Positions 16,150-24,555 of a stretch of DNA of 64,000 bases are shown piece by piece. Location of the stretch: the NCBI GenBank assembly GCA_024743435.1, contig JANSWO010000009.1:124001-188000 (forward strand), given 5' to 3'. Source of the stretch: Pseudomonadaceae bacterium. GTDB lineage: Bacteria; Pseudomonadota; Gammaproteobacteria; Pseudomonadales; Azotimanducaceae. Position numbers and translations under genes: made by a program. The notes beneath the pieces are model-generated. The model did not search any database, was not told the DNA's origin, and saw nothing but the letters and a program-made list of their open reading frames with translations. How positions within the stretch are numbered: position 1 is the stretch's first letter; each line of letters begins with the position of its first letter.

Positions 16150-17025
16150 ATGTACGACGTACTCGATGTCCAGGACTATCGGTCGCACGGGCCATCCCTA
16201 CTGCACTCGATGTTCGAAGCACCAAGGATGGCGGCCGAGCTGGCTTCCTTCGCCACCGCCTATCCACTACTACGCCGAGCACCCCGGGGTGACGGCCACC
16301 CGGTGCTGGTTCTGCCCGGGTTTCTCGCCGGCGATGACTCAACCGCCGTCTTGCGCCGCTACCTAAATGCTCAGGGCTATCGCGCCCTACCCTGGCTCAT
16401 GGGCAGAAACAACGGCTCCCAGCGAATCCAGCAACGCCTCGGCCGCCGCTTCATGCGCCTCATCGTGGCCTATAAAGGTGGGATCAGCCTGATCGGGCAA
16501 TCATTGGGTGGCGTCTTCGCCCGAGAGTTGGCTCGAGAGTTTCCCGAACACGTGCGCCAAGTCATCACGCTGGGTAGTCCGTTCGGCGCCAGCGGCGCCG
16601 ACAACACCCACCCGGTCGTCGGCAACCTGTTCGAGCGGGTTTCAGGACAATCGGTACGAGACATGAAGGCAAGGTTGGGCGAGCAGGATTCCCGCGCCCC
16701 GATCCCGGTTCCTAGTACAGCTGTCTACTCAAAGTCCGATGGCGTGGTGCACTGGAGCAGCTGCCTCGAATATCACGGCCCACAGAGCCAGAACATCGAG
16801 ATCATCGGCTCACACTGCGGCATGACCACGCACCCAGGCGCGGTTTACGTGATGGCGGATCGACTGGCGCAGCCCGCTAACGAGTGGCAACACTTCATCG
16901 CCCCGGCGCGCCTGCGCCAATGGTTGCTACCGAAGGCAGCGTCGCCTGGCACGCACGAGTCAAACAACCCGGGTGAAGCACGTCAGGATGCCGGTGATAC
17001 CTCACCGGAACCCACAACACGCTGA
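16150..17025 (+). CDS. Alpha/beta hydrolase, lipase-like
   Basis: The 291-residue protein has a core with LVLPGFLAGD (53-62) for the oxyanion hole and nucleophile Ser118 in IGQSLGG, with Asp in SKSDGVVHW and His in SHCGMTTHP. The pattern resembles cytosolic triacylglycerol lipase/PGAP1-like hydrolases. There is no signal peptide. Its 3' end overlaps the convergent lipoprotein gene by 43 bases, so the two transcripts can form antisense duplexes. It sits divergent from the phasin gene, which hints at lipid or PHA turnover, but the substrate is unknown. Confidence 0.83.
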   Translation: MYDVLDVQDYRSHGPSLLHSMFEAPRMAAELASFATAYPLLRRAPRGDGHPVLVLPGFLAGDDSTAVLRRYLNAQGYRALPWLMGRNNGSQRIQQRLGRRFMRLIVAYKGGISLIGQSLGGVFARELAREFPEHVRQVITLGSPFGASGADNTHPVVGNLFERVSGQSVRDMKARLGEQDSRAPIPVPSTAVYSKSDGVVHWSSCLEYHGPQSQNIEIIGSHCGMTTHPGAVYVMADRLAQPANEWQHFIAPARLRQWLLPKAASPGTHESNNPGEARQDAGDTSPEPTTR

Positions 17026-17723
17026 CTGACCTCAGGGGTACCCGTGTAGCGAATATCGCCGGAGCCAGCAACGCTGGCCTCCAGGTGCGCCGTAGCGGTC
17101 AACTCGATATCGCCAGAGCCGGCAACGGATGCCACCGCTTTTTGAACGGTAAGCGATTGCGCATCGATATCCCCGGAGCCCATAACCGATGCTCGTAGCT
17201 CGTTGGCATTTCCCGCCACCTCTATATCGCCACTACCCTGTACTTGCGCAGTAACGCTGTCCGCATCGACCTCTTCGAGTTCGATATCACCGGAGCCAAG
17301 AACCACAAGCTTCAGTGATTCCGCGGCGAGCGAGCCTGCGCTGATATCTCCTGAGCCGGCAACGGTCAGGCTGTCCAGACGCTCGTAGTAGAGCGTGATG
17401 CGCACCGGTTCGCTTGACCATCGCCAATCGCGCTCCTTCGAACCGATCGTCAACGTCTCATCGGACACCTCAAAAGTCAGCGCGTCCGCATCGTCTGACG
17501 TCGCGGTGACATCCGCTGATGTCGACCGACCTGCGGAGTCAGCACGCTTCAGCGTGACATCGCCCGCAATCTCCACGCGCAGCGCGCTGAAGCGCTCGTT
17601 GAGCTCTACAGACTCCTCGATCACATCCGCGTCTAGCGGGGAGCAGCCCACGCTCAACACGAGACCGGCGAAGAAAAGCGCGATGAGCCGAAAATAACCG
17701 GCAAGGTTTTTTCCATTTGTCAT
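16983..17723 (-). CDS. DUF2807 (GIN-domain) lipoprotein with GSGDI repeats
   Basis: The 246-residue protein has a lipoprotein signal ending in LSVGC (Cys27), then a putative auto-transporter adhesin head GIN domain. The C-terminal half carries seven GSGD/E repeats spaced by about 17-20 residues (AGSGDIS, LGSGDIE, QGSGDIE, MGSGDID, AGSGDIE, AGSGDIR, VGSGEVS), predicted to build a right-handed beta-helix. The family is abundant in Bacteroidetes and scattered in Proteobacteria, with no proven function. It is exported and lipid-anchored. Confidence 0.85.
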   Translation of the reverse strand: MTNGKNLAGYFRLIALFFAGLVLSVGCSPLDADVIEESVELNERFSALRVEIAGDVTLKRADSAGRSTSADVTATSDDADALTFEVSDETLTIGSKERDWRWSSEPVRITLYYERLDSLTVAGSGDISAGSLAAESLKLVVLGSGDIELEEVDADSVTAQVQGSGDIEVAGNANELRASVMGSGDIDAQSLTVQKAVASVAGSGDIELTATAHLEASVAGSGDIRYTGTPEVSQRVVGSGEVSPAS

Positions 17724-17906
17724 ATCTGAGGCATACTCAAGTCTGAAGGGGAAACGTCAATCTACGCCGTTGTTGGTGACACGAAAAGTCATCGGCCCCA
17801 GCGAGCGAATCATTCGTGCGGACACTGGCCGACGATCGCGCAACAGCGAATGCAGCGATCACAGCTGCGATTTTGGGAACAATTTTAGAAAGAGGGGACT
17901 TGAGGG

Positions 17907-19592
17907 ATGTACAAAGAGTACAAGCAGGCATGGGATGAGCTGACTGGGCCAGGCGGGCCATTCGAGATTGGCACCGTGAACGTCGGTGGCGTCGATCTGC
18001 GTCACTACACCACTGCACCTCCCAGCCTGCGAGAGCTGTGGAAATCCTCCCTGCAGTTCGGCGATGCCGATCATCTTGTCTACAACGATGAACGCTGGAC
18101 ATTCAAGCAGGCTCACGCAGAAGCAGATGCCTTCGCACATTGGCTGGTAAGCCAGGGCGTAAAACCCGGCGATCGGGTCGCTATCTGTATGCGCAACTAC
18201 CCGGAGTGGATGCTCGCTTACTGGGCGACGGTCAGCATTGGAGCCGCGGTTGTTGGAATGAACGCGTGGTGGGTGCCAGCAGAACTGACGTACGGACTCG
18301 ATGACGCGAAACCAAAGGTCATCGTCATGGATGCCGAGCGCTTTGATCGATTCGCGGCGATCCGCGACAGCTATCCCGACCTCACCGTGGTTGGCGTGCG
18401 TTTCGAAGGCGACAACGTTGTGCCCTGGTCAGAAGCAGTTGCGGACAAAAAGCCCTTACCGGACGTCGAGATCGACCCCGACAGCGACGCCTGCATCTTT
18501 TACACCTCGGGTACCACCGGCCGACCCAAGGGCGCTCAGCTCACGCATCGTGGTTGCGTCAACAACGTCATGAGCCTGGCCTTCGCAGGCGCACTGGGAG
18601 CAAGGCAAGCCGAGTTGCGCGGGCTGCCCGTACCAGACCCCGAATCCTTACCCCAATCCGCGGCGCTCATTACCACACCGCTCTTCCACGTTACCGCCAA
18701 CAACTGTGTGGCCATGGGCTCTCTGTTGACCGGCGGCAAACTCGTGCACATGTACAAATGGAATGCCGGTGATGCGCTCAAGCTAATCGAGGCGGAGCGA
18801 ATCACCGCTCTCACCGGCGTACCAGTGATGTCCCGTGAACTCATCACGCACCCGGACTTCGAAAAAACAGACACTTCAACACTGTTGTCCGTCGGTGGCG
18901 GCGGCGCGCAATTGCAACCGGACCTCGTGGACAAGATCGACACCAGCGTCAGCAATGCCCGTCCCAACACAGGCTACGGCATGACAGAGACCTGCGGCAT
19001 CATCACCTCGATTAACGGCGATTTCTTCGTGGACAAGCCAGACAGCGCGGGTCCGATTCTGCCGAACTACGAATCGAAGATCGTCGATGACAGCGGCCGT
19101 GAGGTAGCACAGGGCGAACTGGGAGAACTCTGTGTGCGTGGCGCGCAGGTTATTCGAGGCTACATCAACCGTCCTGAAGCCACCGCCGAGTCGATTGTCG
19201 ATGGTTGGCTGCACACCGGTGATATCGCACGCATCGATGAAGACGGCTTTGTGTTCATCGTCGATCGCAAAAAGGACATGGTTCTTCGAGGCGGAGAGAA
19301 CGTCTACTGCGCAGAAGTGGAAAGCGCGGTATTCGAGCACGACGCCGTTGCTGAATGCTCCGTCTTTGGCGTGCCGGATGACCGTCTGGGCGAGGAAGTC
19401 GGCATTGCCGTGGTGTTGAAAGCAGATCATTCGCTGACTGCCGATGAGCTTCGAGCCTTTACCGGCACGCTGATTGCCAAACACAAACTGCCTCGCTACG
19501 TCTGGTTCCTCGACGAGCTACCGCGCAATGCCAGCGGTAAGTTCCTGAAGCGGGAGCTGCGCGACGTTCTATCGATTGATGAGGCTGCATAA
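17907..19592 (+). CDS. Acyl-CoA synthetase (AMP-forming), fatty acid/aryl acid type
   Basis: The 561-residue adenylate-forming enzyme activates a carboxylic acid with ATP and CoA. The phosphate-binding loop is YTSGTTGRPKG at 199-209. GYGMTETCG, the hinge region DRKKDMVLRGGENVY and the catalytic Lys near NASGKFLKREL are all present. The first 60 residues are longer than in plain FadD. No membrane segment is seen. It probably supplies acyl-CoA to the beta-oxidation genes that follow at 24.5 kb or to PHA synthesis. The start ATG follows a G-rich stretch, GAGGGG/GAGGG. Confidence 0.9.
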   Translation: MYKEYKQAWDELTGPGGPFEIGTVNVGGVDLRHYTTAPPSLRELWKSSLQFGDADHLVYNDERWTFKQAHAEADAFAHWLVSQGVKPGDRVAICMRNYPEWMLAYWATVSIGAAVVGMNAWWVPAELTYGLDDAKPKVIVMDAERFDRFAAIRDSYPDLTVVGVRFEGDNVVPWSEAVADKKPLPDVEIDPDSDACIFYTSGTTGRPKGAQLTHRGCVNNVMSLAFAGALGARQAELRGLPVPDPESLPQSAALITTPLFHVTANNCVAMGSLLTGGKLVHMYKWNAGDALKLIEAERITALTGVPVMSRELITHPDFEKTDTSTLLSVGGGGAQLQPDLVDKIDTSVSNARPNTGYGMTETCGIITSINGDFFVDKPDSAGPILPNYESKIVDDSGREVAQGELGELCVRGAQVIRGYINRPEATAESIVDGWLHTGDIARIDEDGFVFIVDRKKDMVLRGGENVYCAEVESAVFEHDAVAECSVFGVPDDRLGEEVGIAVVLKADHSLTADELRAFTGTLIAKHKLPRYVWFLDELPRNASGKFLKRELRDVLSIDEAA

Positions 19593-19683
19593 GCAGTCCG
19601 TTCGAGGAAACCAGCCCGGCAATGCCGGGCTGAGGAGGCGTGCAGGGAGCGCGGCGCAAGTAGAGCAAAACAGGGAGATAGTT

Positions 19684-21123
19684 ATGTCAGATGCTCGATA
19701 CGAGCTGTCAGCTCTGCGGGACACGTTGCGCTGGCTCAGCCTGGCACTAGGAATAATTGTCACGGCAGCCGCGCCAGCATGGGCTAACAGCAACGCTGAT
19801 GGCACGCCTCGATTCCACATCGCCATGCAGGCTTACCAGGCGGAAAACTTCGAGGTAGCCTACGCAGAATTCACTAGCCTCGCCGAGTTAGGCCACAAGC
19901 TGGCCCAGGCAAATCTCGGCGTGATGCATTTCCACGGTCAGGGCCGAACCAAAAACGTGGTTGAGGCCTACGGGTGGGTAGCGCTCGCGGCAACCGATGG
20001 CGATGAGAAACGCATCAGCATGCGCGATGCAATTTATTCCCGGGTGCCCCAGGGTCAGCGCGATAGCGCAAACCAACGAGCCGCTGAGCTAGTCGAACTA
20101 TTCGGTGACACGGCTCTGTCCAACCGACTGATGCCGCTATTGTTGTCCGATGCAGATTGCGACTTTGATCTGAAAGTCATCCAGAGAGGCAAACTGCGCT
20201 ATCCAACGGCAATGCTGCACAAAGGCCGCATCGGCACCGCCACTATCGAGTACTCAATCGCCCCCAGCGGCCACGCCCGCGATTACCAGGTGGAGTTTGC
20301 GTCCGATGAGGCCTTTGGAGAGGCGGCTATCAACGCCGCGCGAACCTGGCGCTACGAACCTTTTTCAGTGAACGGACATCCGACAGAGCTCATTGGCCGC
20401 CGCGCAAGAATCACGTTTGAGCTGGAAGGCTTCGGTTTCGATAAGGAGAAAATTAACGCGCTGATTGAAGATTTGCATACTTCTGCGCAGGACGGCGGCT
20501 CAGTCGCAGCCTTTCGTTACGCCTCCGCGATTCGCACGCTACCGGAACACGATATTGAAATGCGCGAGGCCACCGAGTGGTTTTCCAAAGCCGCAGTCGA
20601 CGGTCTGCCGGCCGCGCAATATGAGCTCGGTAAATCACTCATCCGGGGCCAGGGCTGCGCCGCAGACAACGACAAGGGCCTGGCCTGGTTAGGCCGCGCC
20701 GCAGCGCTGGAACATCCGAAGGCACAATTCACACTGGCCACCGAACTGATACGCATTCAAGGTAGTGAGCAAGCCATGGACAGCGCCTTGCGCTGGCTTG
20801 AGCGAGCCGCCGGACGCAATCACTCAACGGCGATGCTCAAACTGGCCTGGATACTCGCAACCCACGAGGACGCAGCTATCCACGACCCGGATCGGGCTCT
20901 CGCGCTAGCCCGCCGTGCCAGCAAAATTCACAACGATGAGATCACCACGTTAGAGACGCTCGCCGCAGCCTACGCAGCGACCGGAGACTTCAAGAAAGCT
21001 TCGCGTCACCAGCGCAAGGCGATCAGCCGTGCGAGCAAACTGGACATGCCACTGGCGAAAATGCATGCAAGATTTAACAGTTACGACAACAGCGCGCCGT
21101 GGCGTGAACTCAGCTACTGGTAA
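19684..21123 (+). CDS. Sel1/TPR-repeat protein with embedded TonB C-terminal domain
   Basis: The 479-residue protein starts at the ATG at 19684, preceded by GGGAG; the longer frame from 19576 is not preferred. A signal peptide with cleavage near AAAPAWA (about 36) directs export. Sel1-like helical repeats occupy about 40-140 and again about 250-440. Between them lies a TonB C-terminal-like domain (about 170-245; IGTATIEYSI, AAINAARTWRYEP). Normal TonB carries this domain at the very end, after a Pro-rich spacer and an N-terminal membrane anchor; neither is seen here. It is probably a periplasmic scaffold. It lies three bases before selO, so the two are cotranscribed. Confidence 0.8.
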   Translation: MSDARYELSALRDTLRWLSLALGIIVTAAAPAWANSNADGTPRFHIAMQAYQAENFEVAYAEFTSLAELGHKLAQANLGVMHFHGQGRTKNVVEAYGWVALAATDGDEKRISMRDAIYSRVPQGQRDSANQRAAELVELFGDTALSNRLMPLLLSDADCDFDLKVIQRGKLRYPTAMLHKGRIGTATIEYSIAPSGHARDYQVEFASDEAFGEAAINAARTWRYEPFSVNGHPTELIGRRARITFELEGFGFDKEKINALIEDLHTSAQDGGSVAAFRYASAIRTLPEHDIEMREATEWFSKAAVDGLPAAQYELGKSLIRGQGCAADNDKGLAWLGRAAALEHPKAQFTLATELIRIQGSEQAMDSALRWLERAAGRNHSTAMLKLAWILATHEDAAIHDPDRALALARRASKIHNDEITTLETLAAAYAATGDFKKASRHQRKAISRASKLDMPLAKMHARFNSYDNSAPWRELSYW

Positions 21124-21126
21124 CCC

Positions 21127-22689
21127 ATGAAGCTTACCTTTGACAATCAGTTCACCCGTTCGCTGCCCGCAGATCCGGAATCCGGCAGCCGGCGTCGACA
21201 GGTTGCCAACGCAATCTATTCCCGCGTGAATCCAACGCCCGTCACAGCGCCGGAACTGGTTGCACACTCGGCTGAAGCACTCGAGCTGGTTGGGCTGGGA
21301 GACGTTGATGCCAATTCTGAGGCCTTCACGAGCGTCTTTTCCGGCAGCAAACTGCTGGCAGACATGGATCCGCACGCTACCTGCTACGGTGGCCATCAGT
21401 TTGGCAATTGGGCGGGGCAGCTAGGTGACGGCCGGGCAATCAACCTCGGCGAGATCGAAACTGCCCAAGGTTTGCTGATGTTGCAGCTCAAAGGCGCAGG
21501 CGCTACGCCCTACTCGCGAACCGCTGACGGGCTGGCCGTGTTGCGATCATCGCTGCGTGAGTTCCTTTGTAGTGAAGCGATGTTTCATCTTGGTATACCA
21601 ACCACGCGTGCACTCAGCCTGATTCGCAGTGGCGAAGACGTTATGCGCGACATGCTGTACGACGGCAATGCACAGCTCGAGCCCGGTGCAATCGTGTGTC
21701 GCGTGTCGCCCTCGTTCGTCCGCTTCGGACATTTTCAGATGCTGGCCGCGCGACAGGAAACACCGCTGCTCGCCCGTTTCACAGCCTTCGTCATCGACAC
21801 GCAGTTTCCCGAGGTGGCCAACGCCACCCGGAATCAGTCTGACAAGGAGCGCGTGATCGCGTTCTTCCGCGCGGTTTGTCAGCGCACCGCAACGCTGATG
21901 GTGCATTGGATGCGAGTAGGGTTTGTGCACGGTGTTATGAACACCGACAACCTCTCAATCATCGGTGAGACCATCGATTACGGTCCGTACGGCTGGCTCG
22001 ATGATTTTGATCCGAACTGGACGCCCAACACGACAGACGCAAGCCAACGACGCTACCGCTACGGGCAGCAACCCGGCATTGCGCAATGGAACCTCATGCA
22101 ACTCGGCAACGCGCTGGTTTCGCTAGTGGAAGAATCCGGACCACTGGAGGATTGCCTGAGTGAATTCGCCACGCTCTACAGCGAGCAATGGCTCGCCATG
22201 ATGGCGAGCAAGTTGGGGCTCGCGCGGGCCGATGAAGCGCTGGTATCCGACCTACTGACCAACCTCGCCTCGGCAGAGACCGACATGAGCATCTTCTTTC
22301 GCACGCTGGCTGACGCCCCACCCCACCTTGCCGTCGAAGGGGCGGTCAAAGCTGCGCTGTACAACGAGTCAGATTGGCGCGCTGTCGAAGAGCAATGGCA
22401 GCAGTGGGCGCAACGCTATGCGCTCGCTAGCACCGAGTCCGGATTACCCGGAGATCAACGCAAAGCGAGCATGAATGCGAACAATCCGAAGTACGTACTG
22501 CGCAACTACCTCGCACAGCTCGCGATCGATGACGCCGAACGTGGCGACTACGGCAAGACTTCAGAGTTGCTCGACGTTATGCGCCGGCCATATGACGATC
22601 AACCGCAATACGAAGCAGAGTACGCAGGCAAACGACCGGACTGGGCTCGCAGCCGAGTCGGATGTTCGCAACTGTCCTGCAGTTCGTAG
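21127..22689 (+). CDS. selO: SelO family protein adenylyltransferase (YdiU/UPF0061), cysteine form
   Basis: The 520-residue pseudokinase-fold enzyme transfers AMP from ATP to protein Ser/Thr/Tyr residues, as shown for the E. coli family member. Family segments are visible: CYGGHQFGNWAGQLGDGRA, LQLKGAGATPYSRTADG, the metal-binding HGVMNTDN and DYGPYGWLD. The penultimate region ends SCSS with Cys518 where some organisms carry selenocysteine, so no UGA decoding is needed. The gene directly follows the Sel1/TonB gene. Family members protect against oxidative stress. Confidence 0.95.
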   Translation: MKLTFDNQFTRSLPADPESGSRRRQVANAIYSRVNPTPVTAPELVAHSAEALELVGLGDVDANSEAFTSVFSGSKLLADMDPHATCYGGHQFGNWAGQLGDGRAINLGEIETAQGLLMLQLKGAGATPYSRTADGLAVLRSSLREFLCSEAMFHLGIPTTRALSLIRSGEDVMRDMLYDGNAQLEPGAIVCRVSPSFVRFGHFQMLAARQETPLLARFTAFVIDTQFPEVANATRNQSDKERVIAFFRAVCQRTATLMVHWMRVGFVHGVMNTDNLSIIGETIDYGPYGWLDDFDPNWTPNTTDASQRRYRYGQQPGIAQWNLMQLGNALVSLVEESGPLEDCLSEFATLYSEQWLAMMASKLGLARADEALVSDLLTNLASAETDMSIFFRTLADAPPHLAVEGAVKAALYNESDWRAVEEQWQQWAQRYALASTESGLPGDQRKASMNANNPKYVLRNYLAQLAIDDAERGDYGKTSELLDVMRRPYDDQPQYEAEYAGKRPDWARSRVGCSQLSCSS

Positions 22690-22733
22690 CGAGCCCGTTG
22701 GCCCTGGGGTAGCCCGAAACGCGGTTTCGAGCG

Positions 22734-22752
22734 CGCCTCCCCGGCGGAGGCG
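22734..22752 (+). terminator. Hairpin downstream of selO
   Basis: The 7-bp stem CGCCTCC/GGAGGCG with a 5-base loop lies 45 bases after the selO stop. There is no T-run, so intrinsic termination is uncertain. The rest of 22690-22868 shows no gene. Confidence 0.4.
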
Positions 22753-22868
22753 AGACTGCATGTGAACGGTTGCGATGGGATTCTTCGGCCGGCGCCACTT
22801 AAGCACTAAATTGATCGGCGAACCGGGGTGAATTACTCTCCGGCCTCGCCTTTCACGCAGTACCCCAC

Positions 22869-24386
22869 ATGCAACAGAACGCTCAACACACCGACGTGCT
22901 CATCGTCGGCGCTGGCATCTCCGGAATCGGCTCGGCCTACCACCTTCAGAAGCGCTGCCCGCTCAAGTCATACATGATCTTCGAGGGGCGCGACAATCTG
23001 GGCGGCACATGGGATCTGTTCCGCTACCCCGGCATTCGCTCGGACAGCGATATGTACACGTTCGGCTTCAACTTCAAACCCTGGACAAATCCCAAGGCGA
23101 TAGCCGATGCACCGTCAATTCTCGCCTACCTGAAAGAGACGGTAGAAGAGAATGATATCGAGCGGCACATTCGGTTCGGCCGCCACGTCCAGGCTGCTGA
23201 CTGGGATTCCAGCGAGGGTGTCTGGCGGGTTACCTGGCAGGACAAGGCAACAGGCACAATCTCTGAGACCACCTGTAATTTCCTGCATATGTGCAGCGGC
23301 TACTACAACTACGACAAGGCGCATCGACCCAGCTTTCCCGGCGAAGCCGATTTCGCCGGTGAGATTGTGCATCCTCAGTTTTGGCCTGAGGATCTGGACT
23401 ACAGCGACAAGAAAGTGGTTGTGATCGGCAGCGGCGCAACGGCCGTGACCCTCGTGCCCAACATGGCGGAGCAGGCCGAACACGTCACTATGCTGCAACG
23501 TTCACCCTCCTACGTCGCCAGCCGACCTGCAGAGGACGGCATCGCTAACAGTCTGCGTCGCGCTCTTCCAACCAAGCTCGCCTACGCCGCGGTGCGCTGG
23601 AAAAACGTGCTCATGGGCATGTACTTCTACAACCTGTGCAAACGCAGCCCGGAAAAAGTGAAAGCACATCTCATCGAGGAAGTGCGCAAAGGCCTCGGGG
23701 ACACCGACATCGACGTGGACAAGCATTTCACGCCCTCCTACAACCCATGGGATCAGCGTCTGTGCCTGGTTCCTGACAACGACCTGTTTGATGCGATCAG
23801 CGCCGGCAGAGCCGCCGTCGTCACCGATACGATCAAGACATTCACCGCAAACGGTATAGAACTCGAATCCGGTGAATCGCTTGAGGCGGACATCATCGTG
23901 ACGGCGACCGGGCTGGAGCTTCAATTCATGAGCGGCCTGGCCGTTACCGTGGACGGCGAGGCAGTCAATTTTCGAGACAGCACAACCTATAAAGGCATGA
24001 TGTTCTCTGGGGTGCCAAACCTGGCCATCACCATGGGTTATACCAATGCGTCATGGACTCTTAAGTCAGACCTCATCTGCGCTTACATCGCTCGTCTGTT
24101 GAAGCATATGGACAAGAACGGTTACAGCCGCTGTATGCCGATATCGGCGGGCCAGGAGTTACCCGAAGAACCCTACCTCGATCTCACGTCCGGCTATGTC
24201 CAGCGGGCAATGGAGCAATTCCCAAAGCAATCCAGTGTCCGGCCGTGGCGTCTATATCAGAACTATGTCCTCGACTATCTCGGTTTGAAGCTCGGCGGCG
24301 TCGAAGATGCAGCCATGCAGTTCTCAAAACGTCCGAGCAAGCCCGCAAGCGCAGCTGCGCGCCCAGACATGGCCAATGCTGCCTAG
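22869..24386 (+). CDS. Flavin-dependent Baeyer-Villiger monooxygenase
   Basis: The 505-residue class B flavoprotein monooxygenase has FAD motif VGAGISGIG at 13-21, NADPH motif VIGSGATA at 185-192 and, between them, the Baeyer-Villiger fingerprint FAGEIVHPQFWP at 162-173. These enzymes insert oxygen next to a ketone, giving esters or lactones; some act as N- or S-oxidases. Neighbouring acyl-CoA metabolism suggests use on ketones from lipid, terpenoid or steroid breakdown, but no pathway is complete here. Confidence 0.9.
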   Translation: MQQNAQHTDVLIVGAGISGIGSAYHLQKRCPLKSYMIFEGRDNLGGTWDLFRYPGIRSDSDMYTFGFNFKPWTNPKAIADAPSILAYLKETVEENDIERHIRFGRHVQAADWDSSEGVWRVTWQDKATGTISETTCNFLHMCSGYYNYDKAHRPSFPGEADFAGEIVHPQFWPEDLDYSDKKVVVIGSGATAVTLVPNMAEQAEHVTMLQRSPSYVASRPAEDGIANSLRRALPTKLAYAAVRWKNVLMGMYFYNLCKRSPEKVKAHLIEEVRKGLGDTDIDVDKHFTPSYNPWDQRLCLVPDNDLFDAISAGRAAVVTDTIKTFTANGIELESGESLEADIIVTATGLELQFMSGLAVTVDGEAVNFRDSTTYKGMMFSGVPNLAITMGYTNASWTLKSDLICAYIARLLKHMDKNGYSRCMPISAGQELPEEPYLDLTSGYVQRAMEQFPKQSSVRPWRLYQNYVLDYLGLKLGGVEDAAMQFSKRPSKPASAAARPDMANAA

Positions 24387-24555
24387 GGCAATAGGGCAAG
24401 CCACGGTTTCTTGACGTCGAGCCGGGCGGCATACTACCCGGCCACTAGCGCGCCTGGCTGAAACGGCGCGGCGAACAGTCAACAACAGCGTTCCGATGGT
24501 CCTTAAAACAGGATCGCGGCAGGCAGAAGAATTCAAACGTCCCAGGGGGAATATC

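Noticed and set aside
21127-22689. SelO as a possible selenoprotein
   Set aside because: The C-terminal SCSS uses a cysteine codon and the stop lies directly after the usual end, so no UGA is read through.
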